A stretch of DNA of 64,000 nucleotides from Candidatus Nitrotoga sp. CP45. Lineage in GTDB: Bacteria > Pseudomonadota > Gammaproteobacteria > Burkholderiales > Gallionellaceae. Position 1 is the first letter of the stretch. The number at the start of each line of letters is the position of its first letter. Below are positions 30,006 to 39,800 of the stretch, piece by piece. The stretch covers positions 47,460 through 111,459 of the forward strand of contig CAMCFJ010000005.1 in the NCBI GenBank assembly GCA_945874105.1, in the 5' to 3' direction. A program made the translations under genes and the position numbers. The notes beneath the pieces were generated by a model, which worked only from the letters and a program-made list of their open reading frames with translations, had not been told where the DNA came from and made no database searches.

Positions 30006-30758
30006 ATGACCACACTGAACATCGTGACCTACAACATTCACAAGGGTTTATCCCATTTCAACCAGCGCATTGTGCTGCACGAATTGCGCGAGCGCTTGCG
30101 TGAACTCAACGCCGATATCGTATTCCTGCAGGAGGTGCAGGGCGAGAACAGCCGCGATGGCCGGCATCTCCACGGCATTGCCACTTCGCCGCAACATGAG
30201 TTTCTGGCCGACCAGATATGGCCGCATCATGCGTATGGAAAAAATTCCGTGTATCTGGGCGGTCATCACGGAAATGCCCTGTTGAGCCGTTATTCGATTG
30301 TGGAGTGGGACAATCTGGATATTTCCGCCCATCGTTTCGAGAGTCGAGGCCTGCTACATTGTGTGATTGACCTGCCAAAAACGGATCAAATGGAAATCAG
30401 TCAGCCGCTGCATTGCATTTGTGTGCATTTCGGTTTATTCAAACGCGGTCGCGGGGTGCAATTCAATGCGCTGATTGAGCGTATCAAGCAAATGGTACCG
30501 CCAGATGCGCGACTTATTGTCGCGGGTGATTTCAATGACTGGCGTAACAATGCCAGTCGTCTGTTAGCCCATGAATTGCAATTGCATGAGGTGTTTGAAG
30601 CAAATGTTGGCAGGCCGGCACGCAGTTTCCCGGCGGGCATACCGCTACTGCGCATGGATCGCATTTATGTGCGTGGGCTGGAGATTCAGCACTGTAAGGT
30701 GCATGCGTGGAGAAAAATTTCAGACCATGTTGCGCTGTCCGCGACTCTCGCCCTATGA
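30006..30758 (+). CDS. Endonuclease/exonuclease/phosphatase family protein
   Basis: A 250-residue EEP-superfamily metal-dependent hydrolase. Motifs include VTYNIHKG, VFLQEVQGEN (catalytic Glu), VAGDFNDWR (Asp/Asn) and ISDHVALSATL (Asp-His). It begins at ATG 30006 with GAGG five bases upstream. Its stop overlaps the clsB start (ATGA). Pairing with a cardiolipin synthase recurs in proteobacteria (E. coli ybhP-clsB), suggesting a lipid-linked role, but the substrate is unknown. Confidence 0.92.
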   Translation: MTTLNIVTYNIHKGLSHFNQRIVLHELRERLRELNADIVFLQEVQGENSRDGRHLHGIATSPQHEFLADQIWPHHAYGKNSVYLGGHHGNALLSRYSIVEWDNLDISAHRFESRGLLHCVIDLPKTDQMEISQPLHCICVHFGLFKRGRGVQFNALIERIKQMVPPDARLIVAGDFNDWRNNASRLLAHELQLHEVFEANVGRPARSFPAGIPLLRMDRIYVRGLEIQHCKVHAWRKISDHVALSATLAL

Positions 30759-31924
30759 GCAGCACGCACCTTGTTGACGGTCATACGCTGATTCTGATGC
30801 GTAACGGTGAGGAATATTTTCCGCGCCTGATTGCGGCGATAGATGCTGCGACCCGCACGATTTATCTGGAAACGTATATTTATGCCGCCGACACCTGCGG
30901 TCGTCAGGTCTCGCAGGCGTTGCAGCGCGCGGCCAAGCGTGGCGTGATGGCGCATTTGCTGCTGGATGGTTTCGGCTCGGCTGATTTGCCGGTTGCGTGG
31001 GTGGACGAGTTGCGTGGGGCGGGCGTAGAGGTGTTGTGGTATCGCCCGGAAATCGCGCGCTTCAGCTTGCGCCGTCACCGTCTGCGCCGTTTGCACCGTA
31101 AGCTGGCGCTGGTGGATGAGCAGATCGCCTTTGTAAGCGGCATCAATATTATCAATGATGTGCCGGGCGGGCGGATTATCGCGCCGCGTTTGGATTATAC
31201 GGTCGAGGTGCAGGGAGCGACGGCAGGGCATATACACTTCGTAATGAGGCGTTTGTGGGCGCTGATATCGTGGGTAAGTCTTCGACGGCAGCGCGAGCGC
31301 ATAGAGCTACTGGTCGCGCACAAGAATACAGAGCCACACAAAGTGGCTTTCGTGTTGCGTGACAATTTGCGTCATCGTCACGACATTGAATACGCTTATC
31401 TCAAAGCCATTGCCGGTGCACAGCGAGAAATCATCATTGCCAACGCCTATTTTCTGCCTGGACTGCGCTTTCGCCATGCTTTGCTGAATGCGGCTCGACG
31501 CGGAGTGCGCGTTGTGTTGCTGTTGCAGGGGAAGATGGAATATCGCCTGCAGCACTTTGCTACGCGTGCGCTGTACGACGAGTTATTGCGAGAAGGTATG
31601 GAAATTCATGAATACCACGCCAGTTTTATGCACGCCAAGGTAGCGGTGGTGGATGGCTATTGGGCAACCGTAGGTTCATCCAATATAGATCCATTCAGTC
31701 TGTGGTTGGCGCGCGAAGCTAACCTGGTAGTTCGCGATGCAGGGTTTGCTGAATCATTGCGTGCCGATTTGTTGCAGGAGATTGCACGCAGCGCCCGGTT
31801 GATTTCTCCTTCTGTGTGGAGCGAGCATGGCATATGGATGCATTTGATGATGCGCGTCAGCTATGCAATGGTACGTTTCCTGACCGGCGTGATTGGTTAC
31901 GGACGCGGACAGGATAATGTTTAG
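30755..31924 (+). CDS. clsB: Cardiolipin synthase ClsB type (phospholipase D family)
   Basis: Makes cardiolipin from phosphatidylglycerol at the inner membrane. The 389 residues have two HKD catalytic motifs: HRKLALVD near residue 105 and HAKVAVVD near residue 292, each with the following GS.N or GI.I pattern. There are no long N-terminal helices, which is ClsB-like rather than ClsA-like. ATG 30755 overlaps the stop of the EEP gene; in-frame codons further upstream lie inside that gene. It ends the long co-directional run that begins with rluE. Confidence 0.93.
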   Translation: MSSTHLVDGHTLILMRNGEEYFPRLIAAIDAATRTIYLETYIYAADTCGRQVSQALQRAAKRGVMAHLLLDGFGSADLPVAWVDELRGAGVEVLWYRPEIARFSLRRHRLRRLHRKLALVDEQIAFVSGINIINDVPGGRIIAPRLDYTVEVQGATAGHIHFVMRRLWALISWVSLRRQRERIELLVAHKNTEPHKVAFVLRDNLRHRHDIEYAYLKAIAGAQREIIIANAYFLPGLRFRHALLNAARRGVRVVLLLQGKMEYRLQHFATRALYDELLREGMEIHEYHASFMHAKVAVVDGYWATVGSSNIDPFSLWLAREANLVVRDAGFAESLRADLLQEIARSARLISPSVWSEHGIWMHLMMRVSYAMVRFLTGVIGYGRGQDNV

Positions 31925-31953
31925 TTGACGCGCCAAGGCGGATTCATCTCATC

Positions 31954-32757
31954 TCAAATCTTGGTACCGCCAAGCGTTGCATCCTGCACACGTCTTTCAA
32001 TTCGCAAGTCGTTGCGATTTAGAAAAAGCACCACTGCCCCCACTAGCGACATCGTCCATACGATGGCTGCCCCGCTGGGCAGATCCAGCCATACCGACAG
32101 CAGCAGCCCGCCAGCATAACCTGAGGCACCTACCGCGAAGGCAACGACCATGCGTTGTCGTTTCCGTTGCAGGTTGTGTGTGGCGAGTGCGGGGACGATG
32201 AGGCTGGCGAACACTAGGTAAACTCCAACCAGTTGCACCGAGGCGGTCACAGCCAGCGCGAATAGCGTATAGAAACCCATGCTGCCAAATCGTTTGTTAA
32301 CCACGCTCCACAGCGCCAGCAAAGTGGCAGTGAGGATCGCCGTTGCTATGAGCTGGGTTTTGCTTACCCACAGAATTTGACCGACCAGCAAGTCTTTAAT
32401 ATGCTCGCCGGCTTGGGTGTCGCGGCTCATCAGCAGGATGCTGCCGCTGGCGGCGAGTACGAACATCAAACCAATGCAGGCTTCCTGTACTTCTGGTAGT
32501 TTGCGTTCTATGAAGGTTAGCAGTTCTGCACCTAGCAGGGCACTGGTGGCGGCCATCGCTTGCACTGCGAGCGGATATTCGGTCAGCCTCAGCAGTCCCG
32601 CGACGACCACGCCAAGCCCTGCGATTTGTGCCACGGTAATGTCGGCGAAGATAATGCCGCGCGCCAATACCTTCATGCCGAGTGGGACATGGGTGGCGAG
32701 TACCAAAAGCCCGGCTATGAAGGCGGGCAACAGGATTTCAAGATCGACTATATTCAT
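31954..32757 (-). CDS. Metal ABC transporter permease (ZnuB/MntB family)
   Basis: A 267-residue ABC-3 family inner-membrane permease with about eight hydrophobic helices. THVPLGMKVLARGIIFADITVAQIAGLG is the characteristic cytoplasmic coupling segment. The last residues are charged. ATG 32757 follows a GGAGTAC ribosome site; an in-frame codon at 32787 has none. It follows the binding-protein gene by 78 bp and is presumably for zinc or manganese uptake. No ATP-binding subunit gene lies on either side, since the next gene, clsB, is convergent, so the ATPase must be supplied from elsewhere. Confidence 0.9.
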   Translation of the reverse strand: MNIVDLEILLPAFIAGLLVLATHVPLGMKVLARGIIFADITVAQIAGLGVVVAGLLRLTEYPLAVQAMAATSALLGAELLTFIERKLPEVQEACIGLMFVLAASGSILLMSRDTQAGEHIKDLLVGQILWVSKTQLIATAILTATLLALWSVVNKRFGSMGFYTLFALAVTASVQLVGVYLVFASLIVPALATHNLQRKRQRMVVAFAVGASGYAGGLLLSVWLDLPSGAAIVWTMSLVGAVVLFLNRNDLRIERRVQDATLGGTKI

Positions 32758-32835
32758 CTTTTGTACTCCTAAAACCGCTCTCTCCACATGCCATCATATT
32801 TAATGGAAAAAGGATGGGAAGAGAGGATGCGAAAT

Positions 32836-33747
32836 TTAATTAGATGTCATTCCCGCTAGCAAGCGCGCGATGGTGTCGTCAAACAGACCGAACAAATCTT
32901 TAGAACTTTCCGTGGCACCGACACTGAACGGCAAAATTACTTCAGGAATGTGTGCGCGCTCGGCAATCCATTTTGATGGTTTTGGATTTTGATAGGCCGA
33001 ACGAACTACCATCTTTGCCGGAGATTGCTGCAACTGCACAATCACTTGCGACAGGTGTGACACGCTGGGTTCCATGCCGGGCTTGGGTTCCAGCACGGCA
33101 ACTTGTTTTAGCCCCAACCATGCATTCATATAAGAATAAGCCTGGTGCTGAGCGACATAGGGTTGCCCTTTTAGTGGCGCGGCCTGCTTTTCCCAACGTG
33201 TTATTGCGGTTTGCCAACCTTGCGTGAAGGCCTGCAGGCGGCTGAGATAGAACGCTGTGTTGGCAGGGTCGAGTTCGACCAGTCGCGCCGCCAGCGCCTT
33301 TGCGATAGGAAAGAAGTTGTGAGCATCGAGATGGATGTGCGGGTTGCCTAATGCATGCAGGTCGCCCAAGGCGCGATCCAGGCGAGCGGGAGTTTCCAGC
33401 ATGTGCACATAGGTTGAGGCCTCGAAGTAACCGGGCTTACCGAGGGTGGCGTTGACATTTCCTGATTCGCGCAGAATGAGCGGTAGCCAAGCCAATTCCA
33501 ATTCAGCGCCGGTGCACACCACCAGTTGTGCACGGCGTGCCTTGGCAATTAAACTGGGGCGTGCTTCCACGAAGTGGGGGTCTTGCAGCGCGTTGGTAGC
33601 GGTATAAATGTTAACCTTGTTTGCCGCCAGCTCCTTTGTCAGCGCTGCCCATTCCGGTTCGCAGGCGAAAACTTCCAGTGCTGCATGTACAGGTTCGGTG
33701 AGCGCCATCAGCAGCAAGTACATTAAAGTGAAGAAGGATTTTTTCAT
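32836..33747 (-). CDS. Metal ABC transporter substrate-binding protein (ZnuA-like)
   Basis: A 303-residue periplasmic cluster A-I binding protein. Signal peptide to about residue 22 (PVHA), then VFACEPEWAALTKEL, ALQDPHFVEARPS (first metal His), GNPHIHLDAHNF (second), VAQHQAYSYM (third His region) and VRSAYQNPKPSKWIAER. It lacks the long His/Asp-rich loop of classical ZnuA, so the metal (Zn or Mn) is not fixed. It lies between a porin gene and the permease gene in one minus-strand operon. Confidence 0.88.
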   Translation of the reverse strand: MKKSFFTLMYLLLMALTEPVHAALEVFACEPEWAALTKELAANKVNIYTATNALQDPHFVEARPSLIAKARRAQLVVCTGAELELAWLPLILRESGNVNATLGKPGYFEASTYVHMLETPARLDRALGDLHALGNPHIHLDAHNFFPIAKALAARLVELDPANTAFYLSRLQAFTQGWQTAITRWEKQAAPLKGQPYVAQHQAYSYMNAWLGLKQVAVLEPKPGMEPSVSHLSQVIVQLQQSPAKMVVRSAYQNPKPSKWIAERAHIPEVILPFSVGATESSKDLFGLFDDTIARLLAGMTSN

Positions 33748-33835
33748 GGAGATGTCCTTTGGATTTTGTCAGACAAACAAGGCAGGTATTTTTTTCCATT
33801 GCCTACATAGATGCTTTTACGGTACTGACGGTTAA

Positions 33836-35215
33836 CTAAAACTTGTGAACACCGTGCGCACCCAAGCTCATAATATATTGCATAAAGAATTGCGTATCGG
33901 CCAGGCCCTGCCGAGAATTGTCTTGAGCTAACTGCATGCGCATGCGCGAGAATTCGCTTGGACTGTAATCAAACATTATCGTAGTGCGCGTGGGGGTATA
34001 GCCATAGTTGCTGATAATGTTGGGAACATTCAGGAAGCCAACCTGGGCTATGCCAGAATTAAGCCGGTCATATCGCAGCCCTGCACGCCAACGTGGCCTG
34101 AATTGATGAACGCCTTGCAAATACCAGCCAGATTGGGCAACCGAGTAACTATCTGGAGTTGTAAGGTTATAAGTGAGCGTGCCGTTTTCACGACGCTGAA
34201 AATATTCGCCTTGTAGCTTAAAGTTCGTTAGCCGGATATTACCGTTCGGCGCGTATTTCCACACGAAATCCACCCCGGCAGTCTTGCTATTGCCATTGAA
34301 CAGGTTGCTTACGCCACCTGCTGTACCGAGTAAATCGGGTACAGCATCAGATTGCGCGTTCTCACGCTTGGTCTGATGCAAGGAAATACCCGCGAGCCAA
34401 CTGCTGCTGTCACCCACATCAGAACCGACATGCGCGAATAGTACGCTTGAACCCAAGCCATTTTTTTGCCGGTTAGTGCCCGGGTAGCTGAGCCCTCGGC
34501 CGATTTCGGCGCCGAGCTCAATGAAGGTATCGGTCGGTGCTAGCCACCTTAATTGCATGCCGTCTTCACTTAACTGGTTGTTCCAGAATGTGCGATAAAC
34601 CAGTGGCTGGTCAACGAAATCCCATGCGTGGGCATGTACCTCGTTCAAGTAACCCAGATGGGAAAAAAATCGACCAAACATTAGATTGAAGCCATCGCCC
34701 AGCGTGGTGGTCTGCACATAGGCATTCTCCACACCCAAACCGTTGTCAGGCGATAAGGCAAGTTTGGCTTCACCACGGAACTGCGGGTCGATATTGGCAA
34801 TAAGGCTTAGCTCTGTTTCCTGCAGGCTGAATCCTTTGGTATAACCGTGGTTGTTGGGAGCCATGGCAAAGCCGGTGATGGGCACATCCGGATTTTGCTT
34901 TAAGTTTTCATAGGTGCCAGTCAGAATCAGCGAGGTGGCCGGATTGTATGCGCTCACACTAGAGGCAGCAGAGCGGTTGGGCTGTTGTGCGGGGGGTTGT
35001 GCTTGCACAATAGTGGCTTCGGCTTGGCGGCTGGCCTCGGCTTGTTGCAGGCGTTGTTCGAGTTGCGTGATGCGTCGTTCGTAACTCTCTTTCAGTTGTT
35101 TGATCTGTTCGCGGATGTCGCGCAAATCTTCATCACTTGCGGCATAGACATTCAGCGGCATAGACAGTGCCACACATAACATTGCTTGCTTAAGGGAACC
35201 ACTATAGATTGCCAT
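33836..35215 (-). CDS. Outer-membrane beta-barrel porin of the metal-uptake operon
   Basis: A 459-residue exported protein. Signal peptide to about VYAAS (residue 26), then a coiled-coil of about 40 residues (RDIREQIKQLKESYERRITQLEQRL, typical of trimeric porins), a Gln/Pro/Ala linker, and a predicted beta-barrel of alternating strands. The end is the aromatic HGVHKF, matching the C-terminal Phe signal for outer-membrane insertion. Being first in an operon with a metal-binding protein and permease suggests it passes metal or metal chelates (inference). It is not a TonB receptor: there is no plug domain. Confidence 0.8.
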   Translation of the reverse strand: MAIYSGSLKQAMLCVALSMPLNVYAASDEDLRDIREQIKQLKESYERRITQLEQRLQQAEASRQAEATIVQAQPPAQQPNRSAASSVSAYNPATSLILTGTYENLKQNPDVPITGFAMAPNNHGYTKGFSLQETELSLIANIDPQFRGEAKLALSPDNGLGVENAYVQTTTLGDGFNLMFGRFFSHLGYLNEVHAHAWDFVDQPLVYRTFWNNQLSEDGMQLRWLAPTDTFIELGAEIGRGLSYPGTNRQKNGLGSSVLFAHVGSDVGDSSSWLAGISLHQTKRENAQSDAVPDLLGTAGGVSNLFNGNSKTAGVDFVWKYAPNGNIRLTNFKLQGEYFQRRENGTLTYNLTTPDSYSVAQSGWYLQGVHQFRPRWRAGLRYDRLNSGIAQVGFLNVPNIISNYGYTPTRTTIMFDYSPSEFSRMRMQLAQDNSRQGLADTQFFMQYIMSLGAHGVHKF

Positions 35216-35389
35216 CCCATCTCGCTCGATTGTAATGCTCTACAAATTTTGTGTATTTCAGTTATTTCATGGACATCTAACAGGTTGTTGAAAAACATCG
35301 ATATTAAAAATAGCGTTAATTGATGGCAATCTCCCGTCAGGCATTACACTGGAAATTTTAATTAGTGCATAACGTATAAAAGAGCTTTA

Positions 35390-35411
35390 GGGGCGAAGCG
35401 CGCTTCACCCC
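35390..35411 (-). terminator. Hairpin terminator after copy 1 of the small secreted protein gene
   Basis: Read on the minus strand: GGGGTGAAGCGCGCTTCGCCCC, with the core GAAGCGCGCTTC fully palindromic, then a T-rich stretch. It lies about 80 bp beyond the stop at 35490. Confidence 0.55.
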
Positions 35412-35489
35412 GTCAGCTTAACCGATCACTCTCTTCTATTGAATGGTAGATCCTGATTGCAGACCATTCCATCAACCCATTTGCCCAGC

Positions 35490-35765
35490 CTATGCGCCAT
35501 CCACGGAGCTATGCCCCGGATGAGTCATGATTTTAACTGGGGGTATATGCTCACTAGGATGAGGAGCCCCATGAGTTTCTGACCCGGGAACAAGTTGCAT
35601 AGGATGTTCAGCATGAACGACCCCCTGAGCTCCTGACGCGGCAGTTTGCACAACCCCATGCGGATCATATGCTTCATAATAATTAACGCTCTTTGCAGCG
35701 TGCGCAAATGTAGCACCCAATGCAAAACAGGAAACAGTAGCAAAACTAATAATAATTTTATTCAT
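35490..35765 (-). CDS. Small secreted His/Pro-rich protein, copy 1
   Basis: A 91-residue protein of unknown function. Signal peptide MNKIIISFATVSCFALGATF...AHA (about 23 residues). The short mature part has eight His and many Pro/Gly (VVHAEHPMQLVPG, HGAPHPSEHIPP, MTHPGH). AGGAGCC is the ribosome site. It is the paralogue of the gene at 36130, and its signal peptide also resembles those of the genes at 46958 and 47847. Lying between a metal-uptake operon and czcCBA, it may bind metal in the periplasm (inference). No known domain is recognised. Confidence 0.75.
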   Translation of the reverse strand: MNKIIISFATVSCFALGATFAHAAKSVNYYEAYDPHGVVQTAASGAQGVVHAEHPMQLVPGSETHGAPHPSEHIPPVKIMTHPGHSSVDGA

Positions 35766-35965
35766 GATTGGCTCCTTAATAAAATTTAATTAATTGAGTA
35801 AGTTCCGCAGGTAAGAAACTTACCGCATTCCTAAACGCCCTCCACTCTTAGTCAAAAGTAGTAATGTACTTAAGAGCTACAAATAACCATCGTTAAATTA
35901 TCTGCACTCATATTGTCAAAAAGCGGAAAACGATTAGATACTAACTCTACTTACTTCAAATTATC

Positions 35966-35981
35966 TGTGCGGTACCGCACA
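35966..35981. promoter_or_regulatory. 16 bp palindrome, possible operator, upstream of copy 1
   Basis: TGTGCGGTACCGCACA is a perfect inverted repeat about 200 bp upstream of the copy 1 start. On the minus strand a TTGACA box lies at 35919-35914, so the palindrome is centred near -92, a spacing used by CRP/FNR-type activators. The same site recurs at 36612 and, with a different centre, at 46795. Confidence 0.5.
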
Positions 35982-36027
35982 TAGCACTGGAAACTTTAAT
36001 CAGTTCGTAACGTATAAAAAAACTTGA

Positions 36028-36049
36028 GGGGCGAAGCGCGCTTCACCCC
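36028..36049 (-). terminator. Hairpin terminator after copy 2 of the small secreted protein gene
   Basis: Same hairpin as at 35390; on the minus strand it is followed by TCAAG and seven T, a better T run than in copy 1. Confidence 0.6.
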
Positions 36050-36129
36050 GTCAGCTTAACCACCCACTCCCCTCTATTGGATGGTAGATCCCCTGATTGC
36101 AGACCATTTTATCGACACATTTGCCCAGC

Positions 36130-36408
36130 CTATGCGCCATCTACTGAGCTATGTCCCGGATGAGTCATTATTTCAACTGGAGGTATGTGCCCACTAGGAT
36201 GAGGAGCCCCCAGAGTATCCGACCCCCCGGGAACGGGTTTCATAGAATTTTCAGTATGAATGACCCCCTTAACTCCTGACGGAGCAGTTTTCACAGCTCC
36301 ATGCGGATCGAACATTTTATAATAATTAACGCTCTCTGCAGCGTGCGCAAATGTAGCACCCAATGCAAAACAGGAAACAGTAGCAATGCTAATAATAATT
36401 TTATTCAT
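36130..36408 (-). CDS. Small secreted His/Pro-rich protein, copy 2
   Basis: A 92-residue paralogue of the gene at 35490, with nearly identical signal peptide and C-terminus (HIPPVEIMTHPGHSSVDGA) and more change in the middle. The ribosome site is AGGAGCC. The mature His content is lower than in copy 1. Retention of an intact frame and matching control regions in both copies suggests both are expressed. Function unknown. Confidence 0.75.
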   Translation of the reverse strand: MNKIIISIATVSCFALGATFAHAAESVNYYKMFDPHGAVKTAPSGVKGVIHTENSMKPVPGGSDTLGAPHPSGHIPPVEIMTHPGHSSVDGA

Positions 36409-36808
36409 GATTGGCTCCTTAATAAAATTTAATTAATTAATCGAGTAAGTTTCATAGGTACGAAATTTACCGCATTCCTAAATGCCCTCCGCTCTTGGCT
36501 AATAGTAGGAATATACTTTAGAGCTACAAATAACCATCGTTAAATTATCCGTACTCATATTGTCAAAAAGCGGAAAACGGTTGTAGATTAATTCCTTTTA
36601 TTCAAATTATCTGTGCGGTACCGCACATACTTCAGGATATCATGAAAAATCTTTTTTTCATGAAGTCCTTTGATAAAAGCCACTCGGCTGAACTCGAGCC
36701 CAACCCAATGCCAATGAGACTCTGTAGCGCGATCAAGAAAGGCCTGTTTGCCGCCGACCAGAGGTGGGAGAAGGTAGGCTGTCAGGGTGATCCGCTACGC
36801 TGTGAGTT
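36409..36808 (-). other. Region between copy 2 and czcA
   Basis: About 400 bp holding the promoter region and palindrome of copy 2 (to 36630). It also holds a plus-strand ORF of 56 codons (36642-36812) with AGGA five bases before ATG, overlapping the end of czcA by 4 bp. The ORF shows no recognised domain and may be chance. Confidence 0.45.
36612..36627. promoter_or_regulatory. 16 bp palindrome, possible operator, upstream of copy 2
   Basis: TGTGCGGTACCGCACA again, identical to the site at 35966, about 204 bp upstream of the copy 2 start and 14 bp upstream of the small plus-strand ORF at 36642. It is conserved although nearby bases differ between copies. Confidence 0.5.
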
Positions 36809-39800
36809 TTAGCTGGTACTTTTGAAATCGTGTGGGCGGAATGGTTCATCATGTGCATGCCGTAGCCGAACGCTTTCTTTCCTGTGTGCCAAATGATACA
36901 GAATCGGCAGGACCAGCAACGTCAGCGCGGTTGATGACAAAATACCTCCAATCACAACCGTCGCTAGCGGGCGTTGCACTTCGGCGCCAGTGCCGATCGC
37001 GATCGCCATGGGCACGAAGCCCAGAGAGGCCACCAGTGCGGTCATCAGCACCGGGCGCAAGCGGGCGAGCGCCCCCTCTTGGATCGCTTCATCAAGATGC
37101 ATGCCTTCGTCGCGCAAAGATCGAATGTAGGAGATCATCACCAAGCCATTGAGCACGGCAACACCTGACAGCGCAATGAAGCCTACCCCCGCCGAAATGG
37201 AAAGTGGAATATCCCGCAGCCACAGTGCCAGTATCCCGCCGGTCAAGGCAAACGGCACGCCGGTGAACACCAGTAGTCCATCCTTCACGTTGTTAAACAT
37301 CACAAACAACAGCATAAATACCAGCAGCAATGCGACAGGAACTACAATCTGCAGGCGCTTTGCCGCTGATTGCATTTGCTCGAAGGTGCCGCCCCAGGTC
37401 GTCCAGTAGCCAATAGGTATCGGAACCTTTTGTTGAATCGCCTGTTCAGCTTCGGTGACGAACGAGCCAATATCACGTTCTCGTACGTTAGTTGTTACCA
37501 CTACGCGACGTTTGCCGTTCTCGCGGCTGATCTGGTTCGGTCCAGGCACCACCTCAATGACCGCGACTTCACTAAGTTGTATATAGTTGGATGGGGGGCG
37601 ACCAACGGCTCCAAAGTGTTCAATGTCACTAAGTTGTAAATAATTGGAGCGAAATCGGTCATTGGCTTGATTGTCAGGCAAACGAATCGGCAGTCGTTTG
37701 AGCGCCTCCATATCACTCCGCAGTTTTTCAGGCAGACGCACGACAATGTCGAAGCGGCGGTCGCCCTGAAATAATACTCCGGCCTTCTGGCCGCCCATTG
37801 CAATTGCAATCGCATCCTGTACATCCCCAACACTGACGCCATAGCGAGCGGATTTTTCACGATCTATTTTGATGGTAAGTATTGGTAAGCCCGTGGTTTG
37901 CTCGACTTTGACATCCGTTGCGCCGGGAATCTTAGCCAGCACATTTGAAATTTCATCGGCGGTCTGGTTCATTGTGTCCATGTCATCGCCGAATACCTTT
38001 ACGGCCACGTCGCTGCGAACGCCAGATAACAACTCATTGAACCGCATCTGGATCGGCTGGGTGAACTCATAGTTGTTGCCGGGCACTTTGGCCACTGCTT
38101 GCCGCATGGCATGGATCAGATCGATTTTGCTGCGGCTCGGATCGGGCCACTCTGTTTGTGGTTTCATCATCACGAAATTGTCAGCGACGTTAGGCGGCAT
38201 GGGGTCTGTGGCAATTTCGGCGGTTCCCATCTTGGCAAAAATCCTGTCGACCTCGGGAAACTGCTTGATTGTTCGCTCCAGTTCCGCTTGCATTTCGATC
38301 GCCTGTGACAGGCTGGTTCCGGGAACGCGCAGTGCATGCAGTGCGATATCGCCTTCGTTCAGGCTCGGCACGAATTCGCTGCCCATGCGCGTGGCTAGCA
38401 GGCCGCTCAGTATCACTGCGACAATCGCCACAATTAATACCAGCTGCTTGTTAAGCATTGCAAAATCAAGCATCGGCTGGTAGCCACGCTTGGCCAGAGT
38501 CATCAAACGACTTTCTTTTTCGCTAACTTTTTGACCGATCAACACCGTGACCGCCGCAGGAATAAACGTAACCGACAGAATCATGGCTCCCAGTAAAGCA
38601 GCCACCACAGTAAACGCCATCGGGTGGAACATCTTTCCTTCCACGCCAGAGAGTGCGAATATTGGCAAATAGACCACCATGATAATTAGCTGGCCAAACA
38701 AAAGTGGTCTACGCGCTTCCTTGGATGCTGTAAATACCTCATGAAAGCGCTCTTCTTGAGTTAGTACTCGGCCTGCCACGGTTTGCGCATGGGTGAGCCG
38801 CCGTATGCAGTTTTCGACAATTACCACGGCACCGTCGATGATAATGCCGAAGTCCAGAGCTCCCAGGCTCATCAGGTTGGCGCTAACCTTGTTGGTAACC
38901 ATGCCGGTAAAAGTGAACAGCATAGCCAACGGAATTACCAGGGCAGTAATAATGGCGGCGCGGATGTTGCCGAGAAATAAAAACAGGATCGCAATCACTA
39001 GCAGCGCTCCTTCAATCAGATTTTTTTTAACGGTGTTGATAGCCTTGTCGATCAGAATCGTGCGGTTATAGACCTCATTGGCTACCACGCCTGGTGGAAG
39101 CGTGCGGTTGATCTCTTTCAGGCGCTTGGCGACGGCTCGGGAGACTGTTCGACTGTTCTGGCCGATCAGCATGTACACGGTGCCGAGCACCACCTCGTGG
39201 CCGTTCTCGGTCGCGGCACCGGTGCGCAGTTCTTTGCCGATGCCGACTTCGGCCACTTCTCGAATCCGGATAGGCACGCCTTGTTGGCTGCTAACAATTA
39301 TGTTGCCGATGTCTTCTATGGAGGATACCTGACCAGGCGCCCGGATCAGATACTGCTCGCCGCGCTTTTCGATATAACCGGCTCCGACATTGTTATTGTT
39401 ACGTTCGAGTGCCGCAACCAGGTCTTGTAGCGTCAGACTGTAAGCCATCAACTTGTCCGGGAACGGCGCGACTTGAAATTCCTTCACGTAACCACCGATG
39501 CTGTTGATTTCGGTCACGCCGGGAACATGGCGCAGCTGCGGCTTGATGATCCAGTCCTGTATTTCGCGCAGGTCGGTGGAAGTGTAGGGTGTGCCATCGG
39601 CCTTGCGTGCCCCTTCTTTTGATTCGACCGTCCACATGAAAATTTCCCCGAGGCCGGTGGAAATTGGCCCCATGCTGGGTTCGACGCCCGCCGGTAATTT
39701 GCCCTTCGCCTGCTGGATGCGCTCGTTGACGAGCTGGCGTGCGAAGTAGATGTCGGTGCCGTCCTTAAAAATAACGGTGACTTGCGATAACCCATAGCGC

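Larger units (their letters stand above)
35347..36630 (-). repeat. Tandem duplication of a ~640 bp gene unit
   Basis: Two abutting direct copies (about 35347-35984 and 35985-36630). Each contains a terminator hairpin, a gene for a small secreted protein, its ribosome site, promoter region and a 16 bp palindrome. The non-coding parts are nearly as well conserved as the coding parts, with short indels, so the duplication is not very recent but still clear by eye. Confidence 0.9.
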
